Source: Psoroptes ovis
Lineage: Eukaryota; Arthropoda; Arachnida; Sarcoptiformes; Psoroptidae
Direction: 5' to 3'
DNA: 64,000 bases
Assembly: GCA_002943765.1 (NCBI GenBank)
Contig: PQWQ01000005.1
Location: 992,001 to 1,056,000 of the forward strand
Each line of letters begins with the position of its first letter. The stretch's first letter is position 1. The translations under genes were made by a program, and so were the position numbers. The notes under the pieces are model-generated. The model did no database searches. It saw nothing but the letters and a program-made list of their open reading frames with translations, and had not been told where the DNA came from. Below are positions 1 to 11,753 of this stretch, one piece after another.

Positions 1-1596
1 TCAACAACCACAATAAATCAATCAAATGATAGTCATAATAGTCATAGGCATCAACAACAACAACAACAACACCCATTACCTTCACAACAAATTCAGCAGC
101 AATGTTCTGAGACGACAACAGCGACACAACAAGAAGTGATGAGCAGTTGTTATCCGATTTTGTTTAGACCACATCATAATAATAATAATAATAGTAATGG
201 TCATGAAAATTCAACAACAAGCGTAGCAAGCAGCACATCATCGTCGTATTTGAGAAATACATATTCATCAACATTGACAAATCAATCGTTATATCAACAA
301 CAACAAACGCCACAATCGATTCAACATCAACAAACTCATCATCAACAACAGTCGCAACAATCTCAACAACAATCGAATCAAACACAATCAAGTTCAAATA
401 ATAATTCATCATTGTATTATCATCCAATGGCAACAGTTGTAGGCTCATCATCATCATCATCATCAACATCTAATTGTGGCAATCATTTACCGAATTTTAA
501 TTTATCAAATATATTTCCAGATATAACATCAACAACTAGTTCATCATCGTTGGTGCCACCGTCAAAACCTCCAGCACCAATACCTTCACCGGCAATAATG
601 AATGCACCTTGTTATCCATCATATATATCTAGTTCATTACCGATAGAAACATCGAGTAAATTCAATACACGTTCTTCATCATCATCATCTTCTTCAAATA
701 ATTTGCCAAAATTTACGCATTTAATACCATCATCTTCATCATCAAAACCTGTCAGTGTTGATGCATTGACATTGTCATCGAATATTGATTCATCATCTTC
801 GACATCAACAGTCAATCAAATATCGAAAAATTATTATCAAACAAATAGTTCGAATAATAATTCAACTAATGCGCATCATTATCAATCACATTTTTATCCA
901 CCAACAGCGCCACCAATGGTTTCAAGTAATCCTCATCATCATCATCATCATCATACACAAACATTTTCAACAAATTCAGCATCAATCATCGGAAGACATC
1001 GACCATCGATTGCAACACCATCATCAAATATTGATAATAATCATGTTAATCAATCACATCATTCTCATAATCCACCGCCGCCGCCCCCTCATCATCATCC
1101 TTCATTTGGACCATTTCCATATCCACCACCACCACCACCGCCACCTCCTACATCATCAATGATGCATCATACGCATCATACACATCATCCTCATCATCAT
1201 CATCATCATTCATCACATCATACACATGGACATAATTCACATCATACATCTTCATATGATCCATCAACGCCATCGGCATCGACATCGGCCACTTTTGGAC
1301 ATCAAACACATGCAAATCAATTAATGCAACGATCATCATCATCATCGAATCAAAGTTTAATAAATAATCAATCAATGATTAATAGTCATTCATATGTAAC
1401 ATCATCATCATCATCATCAACATTTTCAACAACAAATGGACCATCATTATCATCAACATTTCGTACTACAACAGCATCATCATCATCGACAACAACAAAT
1501 ATAGATGGTACAAATATGGTACCACCTCCGCCACCGCCACCACCACCACCACCACCTCCTCATTTATCATTTCCATTATTCAATATACATCCATAG
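1..1596 (+). CDS. 3' part of a host gene coding a Ser/Gln/His/Pro-rich low-complexity protein
   Basis: The frame is open from base 1 to the TAG at 1594-1596, so this is the C-terminal 531 residues of a longer protein; the GTG/ATG near 136 is internal and not a start. The protein is almost all low complexity. It has Gln runs (six in a row near base 52), repeated Ser blocks (many near 450-470, 680-695, 1390-1420), a seven-His run near 935, His-Thr/His-Pro repeats around 1160-1250, and Pro runs near 1125 and 1520-1560. Gln is nearly always CAA and His CAT, as expected for an AT-rich genome. No folded domain is visible, so the identity cannot be given. Such tails are common in arthropod transcriptional regulators and RNA-binding proteins, but that is only a family-style guess. 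Coding status is well supported by 1.6 kb of open frame in AT-rich DNA. Confidence 0.85.
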   Translation, partial: STTTINQSNDSHNSHRHQQQQQQHPLPSQQIQQQCSETTTATQQEVMSSCYPILFRPHHNNNNNSNGHENSTTSVASSTSSSYLRNTYSSTLTNQSLYQQQQTPQSIQHQQTHHQQQSQQSQQQSNQTQSSSNNNSSLYYHPMATVVGSSSSSSSTSNCGNHLPNFNLSNIFPDITSTTSSSSLVPPSKPPAPIPSPAIMNAPCYPSYISSSLPIETSSKFNTRSSSSSSSSNNLPKFTHLIPSSSSSKPVSVDALTLSSNIDSSSSTSTVNQISKNYYQTNSSNNNSTNAHHYQSHFYPPTAPPMVSSNPHHHHHHHTQTFSTNSASIIGRHRPSIATPSSNIDNNHVNQSHHSHNPPPPPPHHHPSFGPFPYPPPPPPPPPTSSMMHHTHHTHHPHHHHHHSSHHTHGHNSHHTSSYDPSTPSASTSATFGHQTHANQLMQRSSSSSNQSLINNQSMINSHSYVTSSSSSSTFSTTNGPSLSSTFRTTTASSSSTTTNIDGTNMVPPPPPPPPPPPPPHLSFPLFNIHP

Positions 1597-2423
1597 TGAT
1601 ATTTATAAAATCAATTCAATTGATTCATTCAAAATGTGAATGATTGAATTGATTAAATTCATTTTGAAATTTGTAATTTTCAATTCAATTTATTTATTTA
1701 CAAAAAAAAAAGTATTTGAAAATTTGATAATTGTATACCTGCAAAACAGAACAGAAACAAAAACAAAACAAATCAAATCAAAATCAATCAATTTAAACAC
1801 ATTGAAAAAAAAAAACAAGAAAATCAATTGTAAATCAATGATTGATTAATTTACCTGGGCACAAAACTTGAACAAATAATAATCAAAAAATTTAAACTTG
1901 AACAATTTAAAACTTTGAAACATATCAAGTAAGTGGCAAATAATCATTTTGAAAATCAATTTTTTTTTTTTTGGCACCAATCATTATGATCACCCAGCAG
2001 CGAATTATACACACCATACACAAACACAAAAACCTTAAACTAAAAATCTTTGATTATCATTTTACCAAAGGTATATACCCTAGATACAAATGAATGTATG
2101 ATGTATATGTATGAAAATGTGTAAATCTGTAAATCTCTCTGTATCTGATGATGATGTGGATGTTGGTGTTGATGGTGGTGAACAACGAAACATGTCTTCA
2201 AGGCATTTGAATAAGATATTTCATTATATAATTGTTGTTGTTTGAATGTCTGTAAGTTCAAGTTGATAATAATGATTATGAATATTTGTCCAAATAATTT
2301 TTTTTTACCATCTTTGTATATTTGTGTTGTAATGATACATGATAATTATTGTTGTTGATCTAAGGGTGAAAATTGAAAATTTGATGAATTTTGTACCTGT
2401 ATTTTTGATTTGTAAATATTAAT

Positions 2424-2429
2424 AATAAA
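2424..2429 (+). promoter_or_regulatory. candidate polyadenylation signal for the upstream gene
   Basis: This is an AATAAA hexamer about 830 bases after the stop codon at 1596, followed by AT-rich sequence. In DNA this AT-rich the hexamer occurs often by chance, and another lies near 2642, so the choice is weak. Confidence 0.25.
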
Positions 2430-2630
2430 TCAAAAATATTAAATATTAATTAATAAATTCATATTTTTGAATTATGTATTTTTTAAGTATTTTTTTCAAT
2501 TTTTTAAATTTTGAATTATAAGGTTATATATCATACCTTATAATTATAATTGTCATCTTTTAAATCTATCAAATGTATAGATGAGACAAGGTGAATGTGT
2601 AGTCTATCGCATATCACCCTTAAGCCCTGA

Positions 2631-2705
2631 GGGTGTTTTTGAATAAAAAGTGTTGGCAAAAGGTGTTATGAAGGTGTTTTAAGGGAAAGGTGTAGGTAAA
2701 GGTGT
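2631..2705 (+). promoter_or_regulatory. cluster of AGGTGT motifs
   Basis: AGGTGT occurs at 2661, 2672, 2688 and 2700, with a GGGTGT variant at 2631. All are on the same strand with 11-16 base spacing. AGGTGT is the core of T-box factor half-sites. Whether it acts as DNA, as part of a 3' UTR, or is only a decayed simple repeat cannot be decided here. Confidence 0.3.
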
Positions 2706-5700
2706 GTGTGTGTGCACAAAGTGGCAAGCAGCAAGAGCTAAGTGCCTAGTGGTGCACAAGGTTAACATAGATGGAAGTGAATCCAATTTCAAAGAATGTG
2801 TGGTGTGTGCGCGGCGTGGCGTGTTAATGGCCTGTAAATGGCGTTTTATTTGAATTTTTGAGATTTTTTTTAAAAAATAATTTCCGAAAATTTTCCACTG
2901 TAATGAACTGAAAAATTCATTATGAAAAAATAATTACACATGAACAAATACACACTAACACATACACATATATATATAATCGTCGTTGTCGTTGATACTG
3001 ATTATCATAAATTCAGTTTGACATTTGAAAATTTGAAATTTTTGAATTTTTTGAAAATTTGAATATATTCATTGAAATTTTGAAATTTTGTATATTTTTT
3101 TTTGTTGAACAGTTTTGAATTATATTAATTTGAAAATATATATATTCAAATTAATATCAAATTGAACATTTAAAAATCAAATTAATTTTCCATTTTAAAA
3201 ATTTCCATAAATTCATTTCATTTCATTTTTCAGCTTGAAATATACAAATTATATACTTTAACGTAATTTATTTAGTAGTATATTATTATTTAGTAGGTGT
3301 AAATTAGTTATTAGCCACATTATTATTATTATTCATAAAAATTATTTACATAAATGAATAATTTGAATATATCCCATTCAAATGTTATAGTACACACAGT
3401 ACCATTCACTTGAATTCAAAATTTACTTGTAATTCAAATGAAATTATTATTATCCACATAATTTAAATTTGATTTTTTTTTTCGTTGATTTTCTATGATT
3501 TTTGTTTTTTGATTTCCATTAATTTTTTGATTTGAAATGTTTTTCAAAATCACAAATTATTAAATCACACAAATCAAATCAAATCATTTTCATACTATGA
3601 ACACGGGCTTGTTTGGGCTAAAATACACTAAAATTGTCCATTAAAAAATAGTCGAAAAGAGTTTCAGTGAATGATGATTTACGGTGAAATTGATGCAAAT
3701 ATTCAAGTAATACTTCAAAAAAAAAAATAATAATAATAATAATAATTGAAAGAATCAAGATGCATTTCATGCATCGTAGGTTTTTTGCCCTGAATTATCT
3801 GTGCGGTTCTCAATATTCAAAGTTCCCGATTCCCGAAGACCCAAAAAGATAATTTGAATTTTGGCGCCATCCACATTTCGGTTGGCCACCGCTGCTGCTC
3901 GCAGCCGTAGGCCCCCGAGAGAAATTTGCCGGCAAATTTGTAAAAAGTTTTATTGTTTTATCTCCATGCACTTGGTGTCTTGTTACCATGATTTTTGTTC
4001 GGTTGCGGCCAATTTCTGCCAGCGAGAATTTGTACTTCAGTAAGGGAGATGAAATAATAATAATAATAAATTCTTAGACCATGAAATTGAATTTTGAATT
4101 TTTTTTTTTTTTTTTTTTTTTTTGAAAATTCAATTTTCGGTTCTTCTTCTTCTTCTTCTTCGGTTAAAAGTAAATTGAATTTTCATTTTTTTTATTTCTG
4201 TCATTTCGCTTATGATATTATTATACAAATGATTTCGGTTTCGGTAAAATTTGGGAATTTCGGGTTTTTTTTTTGCCCGAGAAAATCAAGAAAAAATGAT
4301 TCGATAACTTCGGAATCTTCCAGATTCGTTATAAGCATGAAAATTATCGACGAAATTTTGTCACATTGCACCATTCATGATTGAATGATTGTATGCACGC
4401 GCAAACACACACACGTTGCAATTCGTGCATTTTTTTTTTCAAGTGAACACGTTGCAATTTCTTAAAGTTTCTTCGAGTTTTTCGGTTGGTGTTCGCTGGC
4501 TAATGTTTGGTTGAGGTTTCCGCATGATTTTTGGCGGTTTTTTTCCACGAGTTTTTAGAGTTTTCTCAGCTTATTTCACCCCTTTTATCGGATTCTCGCT
4601 ACATCAACGTTGTTCCTGGTACGGCGCATGATGATGCTGCAACGATCATTAATTCGAATTGGTGTTTCGCTGTTGCTGGGTCCTCTAAATGTATGCGCGC
4701 GTCCTTCGGTTGTTGCTGATATCTTCGATAATCGAAACAAATTGTATCATATATGTGTATGTAAGATTATATATCTTCCATATAAATCAGACACCGGTGT
4801 TATTGATTGAAATATGATTATTATTCCTTCAATCTTTTGCTTATGATTCTGCTGGTTTGATAATGATAATGGTGGCGATGATGGCGGCTGCGCTTGTTTG
4901 ATATCATTGAATCAAATCGAATTAAATTAAACATGTACCATTCATTGGAAATTGATGCTGACTGACTGGTTGGCTGCAGCTGCTGCAGCAGCATCATCAT
5001 CATTTTGTTGTTTCAGGGGACTAAATTAGGGGACAAATCGACTGATATTGAGTCATTCGAGAGGTTGTGGAGGTGTTTTTCTCCATTTGCAGTCGCAGTT
5101 GTCTGGTGGTGGTGGTTGCATTTGCAATTGAATATCCATTGCATCTTCTATATATATGGGATCCTTGGTCCATTTATTTAGGTCATAAATCATGCGTATC
5201 TTGGGGTATTTTTCTTGATAATTTCATTTTGGGGAATTTCGCAGAATTTCACGGAAATTTTCCCAAGAATTTTTACGAAAAATTTTCAATTTAAATTTTC
5301 ACTGGTGATATTTCGGTTTTTTCCCAATCGAAAAAGTCAAATACAAATATTTGAAAATGTCTTAATATTCTGTAGTTTTTGTAGCAATAATAATAGCGTA
5401 AGGCTATACATTTTGTACACATTGAATCATTGAATGATTTTTTTTAGGGGTAAATTTCTTGAAAAATTCCTCAGAAAAAAAACATTGCATTTCAATGCGT
5501 CCCTGAAACAGGTGTGTGCATTTGTTATGCTCAGAATTTTCCCGAGTTCTTCGGGTATCCCGTGGAAGACTTGCGTAAGATTTTTGCGACCATCCGCTGC
5601 TGCATCAGCGATTTCCAATCGTTTGATTTTCCAAGGGTTTTTCAACCGAGATTTGTCCACTTGATTCAATGGCCACGCAATTCAATGTAAAAAACGAACA

Positions 5701-6499
5701 AAATTAAATAATCAAATACGTGTCATTTGCATGTGTTTAAATGAATTATATGAATTATCATCATAAATAATTATTTATTGATAATCAACAGCGATATTGA
5801 AAGATTGAATTGACAAAAACACATTATTGAAGGAAAAATTGTTATTGAAAAATATTTAAATTTATGCTTTCAAAAAATATATATTTCCAAAAATGTTTTG
5901 TCTATTTGAAAATTGTTATTTTTGAATTTTTGAATCATAAATTGTAAATTCAATTCAATTCATTTCATTTCAATTCAAATTGAACGATTTCCAGTGTAAA
6001 CAAACAAACAAAGCATTTATTAAACATCGTTGACAATCATCAACTCAGAAATTCAATGATTACGAATGTATTATTATTGTTGATATTATCAGGAATTTTT
6101 CGCTAAATTATCATGGCTATAAATTATCATTATTTGAATTATTTGAATTACCAGTCAAATACTACCTAATTTTCGATGATATTATCAACGATTCAATGCA
6201 ATGACCTTGGCGTGAATGTTTTGGCGCCAAATTTGCCCGAAAAAATTAAAATTGAAATCAAATTCAAAATCAAAGTCGAATCCTTTCGATGAAACACATA
6301 ACATTGAACTTGAAAAAAAATGCAAAATTTCCTTGAAATGGAAAATGTTGAAAATATTCAATGAAAATCACTGTGAAAGACCTTGAAAATGAGCCATGAA
6401 AATGCATGCATTTTCAAGCGTAGACTAAACAAACATTTATGTGAATTGCATTGAATTGAATCGTACTGAGTGCAATTTGAATTTGAAGCAAAAGGATTG

Positions 6500-6544
6500 A
6501 TCAATCAATCAATCAATCAATGGTTGATTGATTGATTGATTGAT
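6500..6544. repeat. perfect 21-bp inverted repeat made of ATCA/TGAT units
   Basis: An (ATCA)n arm at 6500-6520 faces a (TTGA)n arm at 6524-6544 across a 3-base loop (TGG), with full pairing. It probably arose by inverted duplication of a tetranucleotide microsatellite. Confidence 0.85.
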
Positions 6545-6870
6545 TGATGTGTTGATTCAATCCGTTTTAGATTTTTTTTTTTTTTTTTGATTCAAAATTC
6601 AATTTGAATTGAATTTAATACGTTAATATATTTATCGGTTTTATTGCTGCTTCTGTTGATTGTTGATTTGTGATTGATTGATTGATTGATTTACTTACTA
6701 CATTTTTTTTACGATCGTTATTTTATGGACATTTTTCGTCAATTCATTCATTCAGTATTTTGCTTCGTTGAAAATTGAATTATAAACTGATTCAGTCTAT
6801 TTCACTGGTTACAACCAGTCAATGTTTTACTTCAATAAATTTTCATTCATTCATTTGTTTGATTCATTGA

Positions 6871-7056
6871 ATGGCAACTTATTCATTGGATACCGAATCA
6901 ATGAATTCATTGAATTCCAGACAGTCCAGACATAAACACCAACGATCAAATAATAATAATAATAATAATAATAATTCAAATGATGTTGTTTTGAATGGTT
7001 TTGAATTTTTGATAATTTCGTATTTTCATACGGGAGCTTTATTTTTTCATCATTGA
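6871..7056 (+). CDS. possible 5' coding exon (weak candidate)
   Basis: An ATG opens a 61-codon frame beginning MATYSLDTESMNSLNSRQ, followed by a short basic stretch and a nine-Asn run. The first 40 or so codons use TCA, AAT and CAA in the same style as the gene at the window start. The last 20 or so residues (after the Asn run) look like non-coding translation, so an exon would end inside, but no strong GT donor is visible. The DTES...S-R-H start vaguely recalls the N-terminus of Van Gogh/VANGL planar-polarity proteins. That is recalled similarity over a handful of residues and is not an identification. Confidence 0.2.
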   Translation: MATYSLDTESMNSLNSRQSRHKHQRSNNNNNNNNNSNDVVLNGFEFLIISYFHTGALFFHH

Positions 7057-10000
7057 AGATTTGTAAAAATTAAACTTGACCTAAATTCTTTGAATATTTT
7101 ACATTCATTCATTCATTTCATTCATTTTATTCATATGTTTGGCCATAAAAATGTTGAATCACACAAATATTCCATTAAATATTCGCAGATATTTGATCAA
7201 ATGCTCAGATTGAATCTTAGAAATTTCGTGTGATTCATCTGTTTATTTGAATAAAAATGTTTGAAATTTCTCAGAAATTTCCCCTGCAATTTTCAAATCG
7301 AAATAACCCTTTGATCTCTGTTGTTGTTTGCTGTTTTTGGATTTATACTTTGATTTGAATCTCCAAAATATTACAAATGCGTGCAGAGATGGTCTGTGGT
7401 GTGCTTGACCAGTGGTTTTTTGTTTTGATTTTATTTGGTGACATTTTGGCCAGAAATGTTTCCGAAATTAATCCAAGAAAAAATTAATCCGTATTAAAAT
7501 AATGATGATAATTTTCGATTATCAATGATTCGTTGATTTCTTTCTATGAATGAATGATTGATAATACTTTCTGCCGAATTCTGCTAATTAACCACGTAAT
7601 TACATAATTAAAAAAAAAAGTAGAAATAGAAATGACCGAAATAATGAATTAATTGACTAATTAAATCGAGAACTAATATCAACTAGGATATCAAATCAAA
7701 GAAATTGATTGGCCTAAATAACAATGATATCTTTGGCCATTGTCTTTGATTTGAATTGAAATGAATTTCATTTCATTTCATTTGATTCATTTCAATTTAA
7801 TGAATTCATTGAATCGAATAAATTCAATGAATTTCGATTCAAGGAAAACGATTCCCAATCAATCAATCGATCGGCCCCAATACCTGAGCGCCCAAATACC
7901 AGATTTTGCTCGCTTTACCAAGGAAATTTTTCTCGATTGTTTGAAACATTGATTATTGTTGAGAAGGATTATTTAATATCTGTGTATGTAGGATTGTGTT
8001 TGCTTGAGAAATTTTCCCGTAAATTTTTATAAAAATTAATATGAATTGATTATATTCCAATCGATTATTTTTTTTTTTCTTCTTCGCAAAATTAAATGAC
8101 AAAATCGTGTTTCGTAATGATTTTTGGTCATTTTTCAAGCTAGAAAATCGACGAAGATCTTCTTCTTCTCTCATTGTAATGAAATGGAATTGAATTAATC
8201 ACTTGAAGATTTTCTGCCAAAGATTTATCATTCGACCAAAGCTTCCTAAGCTACCGAGGCTTTAGTAGTGAGGCTTCTGAAAAGCTACCGACCGAAAATG
8301 GTGTCGATTATTATCGCCCCGCAATCGATTCATTCATAGATAGATCAAAAACGAATAAATTTTTTTTTCTGGAAATTTTCTGGCTTTGAAAATTTATTTT
8401 CTAGAATTACAGAATCGTTTCTCTCGCTCTTACAGCGAAAATTTACTGTGAAATTCTCTTGTTGATAATTTGTTATTACACTCAATTGGTGTTTTGTTAT
8501 GTTATTTATTTGTTGAAATAAATTTTTTTTCTGTGAAATTTCTCTTGAAAGTAAATAAAAAATTCAATACGCGATTAACTATCAATTGATGCCAATCAGC
8601 GCGATAGCGCTGAAAAATTTTTGGCTGGAAAATGCTACAAAGCGCCAAGGCGCTTTTTTAATATTGATTTTGATCTATCTAGCAGTTTTAGAGAAAAAAA
8701 GAGTGTTTTGTTTAGCAATGATTGAATGGCTTAAATGATTTCACTTAGAAAAAAATCGCGTAAATTAAACCCAAATCACAAGAATCGATCAATTTCAATT
8801 GTTTTCCTGACTTTGAACATTTGTCACTGAGAAAATATCCTTATTGTGGAATATCATTAGCGCGAGAAACTTGGCGAAAATAACTAAAGATTTATTGTTA
8901 TCCCAATCCACACGCTCGTTGACCATTGATTCATTGTTTCGACCATTTGATTCATATTCAGTAAAAGTCATTCATATTCATTCTCTTTTTGGTTCCTCTG
9001 AAACAAAGCCAATCAATAAATCGTTTCTTTGGTATCGATCATTTGATTGAGTGATTCTTACTGAATGCCAATAATTCTTTTCTTTGAAATTAAACACATT
9101 TTCTTTTGGTGGAAAATGTCTTGAAATGCTCGATAAAACTTGATGATTTATGATTTATTTTTTGGATTTATGGTTATTCCAAAGGATATTAGCCTTGGTA
9201 ATGTCTTGATGAAATGAGCTTCCATTCTATTTTTGACCATCCAATATGACTATCAGGACTCATTTTCTTCAAATTCAAAGAGATGCAAATGATTGATGGA
9301 TGAATTAATGAATGAATTACGTTAAGGTTTTAGGTCAAAGGTCAAACGCAATTACGCTGAACCTTGATTTATTTACTTCGCTCTTTAAGTCATTAAAATT
9401 TCCAATGACATTAAGAGCGAGAAAAAAAATCGAGTTAACTCAAGGTTCATATCATTTGCATACACATTCAATATATTTGATATATTATTGATGATTCAAT
9501 ATGAAAATTTTCAAAAATTTGAATTTCGAAAAACAATTCAATGATAATCTTGAATTCAATTTTTTTTTTCGAGAGAAGAGCTTCCAATCATACATACATC
9601 AAATGATCAAGCGATATTCTTCTCACTGTTATGAAGATTTATTTATTTTGAAATTTTTGAATCTTAGAATTTCAGAATTTTTCGTTTTAAACAGAAAACA
9701 AAAAAAAATTCATAACATTTCTATCAAAACAACATTCAACCTTTTGTAAAAAAAAACAATTGAAAACTTAATCAATGATAAACATACATCATATGAGTTT
9801 ATTTGAATTTGATAACTTTTGATTTTTGAAATTCAAAAATTTCAAAAATCTTTGAATTTCAAAATCTTTGATTTATTTTTCTTAAAAAAAATGGAAAATT
9901 GAGTGAATATTCTTTGAATATTATAACAATTGTTACTTCATTTTTTTTTCAAAAAGATAATTTTCAAAACAATTCGTTTGTTTTTTGTTGATTGATTTTG

Positions 10001-11281
10001 TTGTCGATTGAAATTTTGTCTCGATTGTTGAGAATTTACCATTTTTTTTTCTTTGAATTTGGTTGAAAATATTTGAATAACTTTGAGATAAGATAAGATT
10101 ATCTTAGTTATTGTTCGTCGTTATTGTTCGCAGACATTGGCAATTGTTCAATTCGACTGAATTCATATCGTTTATCAATATATGAACAATATGAGAAATT
10201 TTCTTCAGAAAAAAAAATTTAAAATTTTTCTGAGAAAATCAACGAATCAGATTGAAAACAATTCAAAATCAAAAATAATCGAAAAATCTTATTTGTTTCA
10301 TATTTCAATTCTCATTGGGGCCAATTTGCCGTCGGTATTCCCTTGTGTATTAGGTCTTGGGCCTGCGATAATAGGCCAGAGAACTGATTAGACACAACGA
10401 TGATGAAACTAGACAATGTTCTTGCACAGGTATTTTCATGTTCAATTTCATGATTGAATTATCAACGAGCGTAGCCAGTCGCATCAATTCAGTTGAATCA
10501 TAAATACCATAAATTTACAAATGACCTTTTGTAGAGACATATTTTAAAGGAAATATCAATTTCACGCAATATTAAATATCTGAAAATTATTCAATAATCT
10601 GAATTATCTTGATTATTATTATATTTTTCATATTTAAGATTATAATAATAATAATAATAACGTATTTTATGATTCAACGAATTATATGATACAATTTGTG
10701 ATAATTTGAATAATAATAATTTTTTTGTAAAGATTATTATTTACTTATAAATAATATTAATCTGTTTGTTCAAATAATGATCATAATGATTTGTAATCAT
10801 AATGATTTGTCATTACACTTGTAATATTGTGAGTAATAATATGAATTATAACGAACTAATTATTAGCCATATTAAAATCCTCATCAATTTTTCCAAGAAA
10901 AATTGATGAAAATAATTGAAAGAAATATCAAATGAATCGTATCTTGAGCAATCAGTATCAGTTGACACACAGAATTTGATGATGATGGTAATAATGATTC
11001 CATCAAAAATACGAAAATCAACAAGTAAAATGATAGTACTAATGAGTTTGTTTGCTGCTCATTGAATCATTAGGCAAATGATTCAATGATTCATTAACCA
11101 ACGAAATGAATAAATAAAACCTGAATGAATGACACACCCCCACAGTGTAAATTGAATTGTTATGTAACATTATACTTTCTGGTGATTATGTAATAATTGT
11201 GATAATTTGTGAAAATTATAATTCATTTCGTTTCGTTTTGTAATTATGAATATTTACAAAAAAAAAAAAAAAAAATATATA
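7057..11281. other. non-coding interval
   Basis: No gene can be supported. The sequence is AT-rich with TTCA-type repeats. A composite stretch at 8230-8690 contains short hairpins and an inverted repeat (separate entry). A long A-run ending in ATATATA (11260-11281) precedes the retroelement and contains its target site. Confidence 0.6.
8337..8681. repeat. inverted repeat with 14-bp arms, possible relic element
   Basis: TAGATAGATCAAAA at 8337-8350 has an exact reverse complement at 8668-8681, 317 bases apart. The interior holds two GC-rich hairpins absent from the surroundings: CAGCGC/GCGCTG near 8597-8612 and AAGCGCC/GGCGCTT at 8640-8655. The repeated word AAGCTACCGA flanks it upstream (near 8252 and 8282). 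No clear target duplication was found, so an old miniature transposon is possible but unproven. Confidence 0.35.
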
Positions 11282-11717
11282 TGTAATAGAAATGGTAGTT
11301 ATTGATCTAAAGAGATGTTATTTAACATCATTAATTTTTAAATCGTTAGCTTAATGATGATAATGTTTAGCTGATTACCATATTTGGCAAAAATTCCAAT
11401 CTAATCACATTGGCTAAACATGCACATCATTATGATTTAAAGTATTCAAAACATCCTCGATTTAATTACCTTTCTATCACATTCCTTTCTCATAATGTAT
11501 ATATTTTCCGTCATTTTAATCAAAATTGTCAATTTTTCAATTATTATTCAGTCAGTCGTTATTTTCATCAAATGTTGTCATTATCATTTTTTATCAATAA
11601 ATAAAACTTTTACGAAAAAAAAAAAAAAAAACTTGTTGTTGTGTCAAAAATTTATTTCGTGAAAAAAGAAGGTTAAATTCAACCAAAAATTGCGCTCACC
11701 ACCACGTATATCTTATA
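11282..11717 (+). repeat. 5' LTR of the env-containing retroelement
   Basis: Starts TGTAATAGAAATGG and ends CGTATATCTTATA; both ends recur in the 3' LTR. Overlapping AATAAA poly(A) signals lie at 11596-11605, followed by a long A-run. The LTR does not have the usual CA end, so the outer boundary could move by a base or two within the TATA repeats. Confidence 0.9.
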
Positions 11718-11729
11718 AGCCAGCAAGAT
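11718..11729 (+). promoter_or_regulatory. candidate primer-binding region (AGCCAGCAAGAT)
   Basis: This 12-mer sits immediately after the 5' LTR and is repeated exactly after the 5' LTR of the element at 25.5 kb, although the two LTRs are unrelated. Its position is that of the tRNA primer-binding site, but it lacks the TGG expected for pairing with a tRNA CCA end. The role is inferred from position and conservation only. Confidence 0.5.
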
Positions 11730-11753
11730 TGAACATTACAAAATATTAATAAG

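Larger units (their letters stand above)
1597..6870. other. non-coding flank (3' UTR plus intergenic or intronic DNA)
   Basis: No supportable gene. The first kilobase is probably 3' UTR and gene flank. A set of AGGTGT repeats lies at 2631-2705. The stretch at about 3780-5660 is noticeably less AT-rich than its surroundings and contains short open frames (3861, 4531, 5434), but their translations look random. Long poly-T and poly-A runs occur (4100-4122, 3717-3727). Confidence 0.6.

Noticed and set aside
164..1375. Open frames opposite or out of frame with the first gene (Asp/Val- or Ile/His-rich)
   Set aside because: Shadows of trinucleotide-repeat coding sequence; the main frame is open for the whole 1.6 kb.
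8640..8660. GC-rich hairpin followed by T6, like a bacterial rho-independent terminator
   Set aside because: The surroundings are eukaryotic non-coding DNA with no operon-like gene upstream. Treated as part of a possible relic element.
11410..11604. Open frame of 64 codons in the 5' LTR and its counterpart at 18093-18296
   Set aside because: Lies within LTRs, differs between the two copies in its end, and has no Gag or other motif.
11282..11717. Self-priming (Tf1-like) as explanation for the non-TGG primer region
   Set aside because: I looked for ATCTTGCTGGCT or its core in both LTRs and found none by eye.
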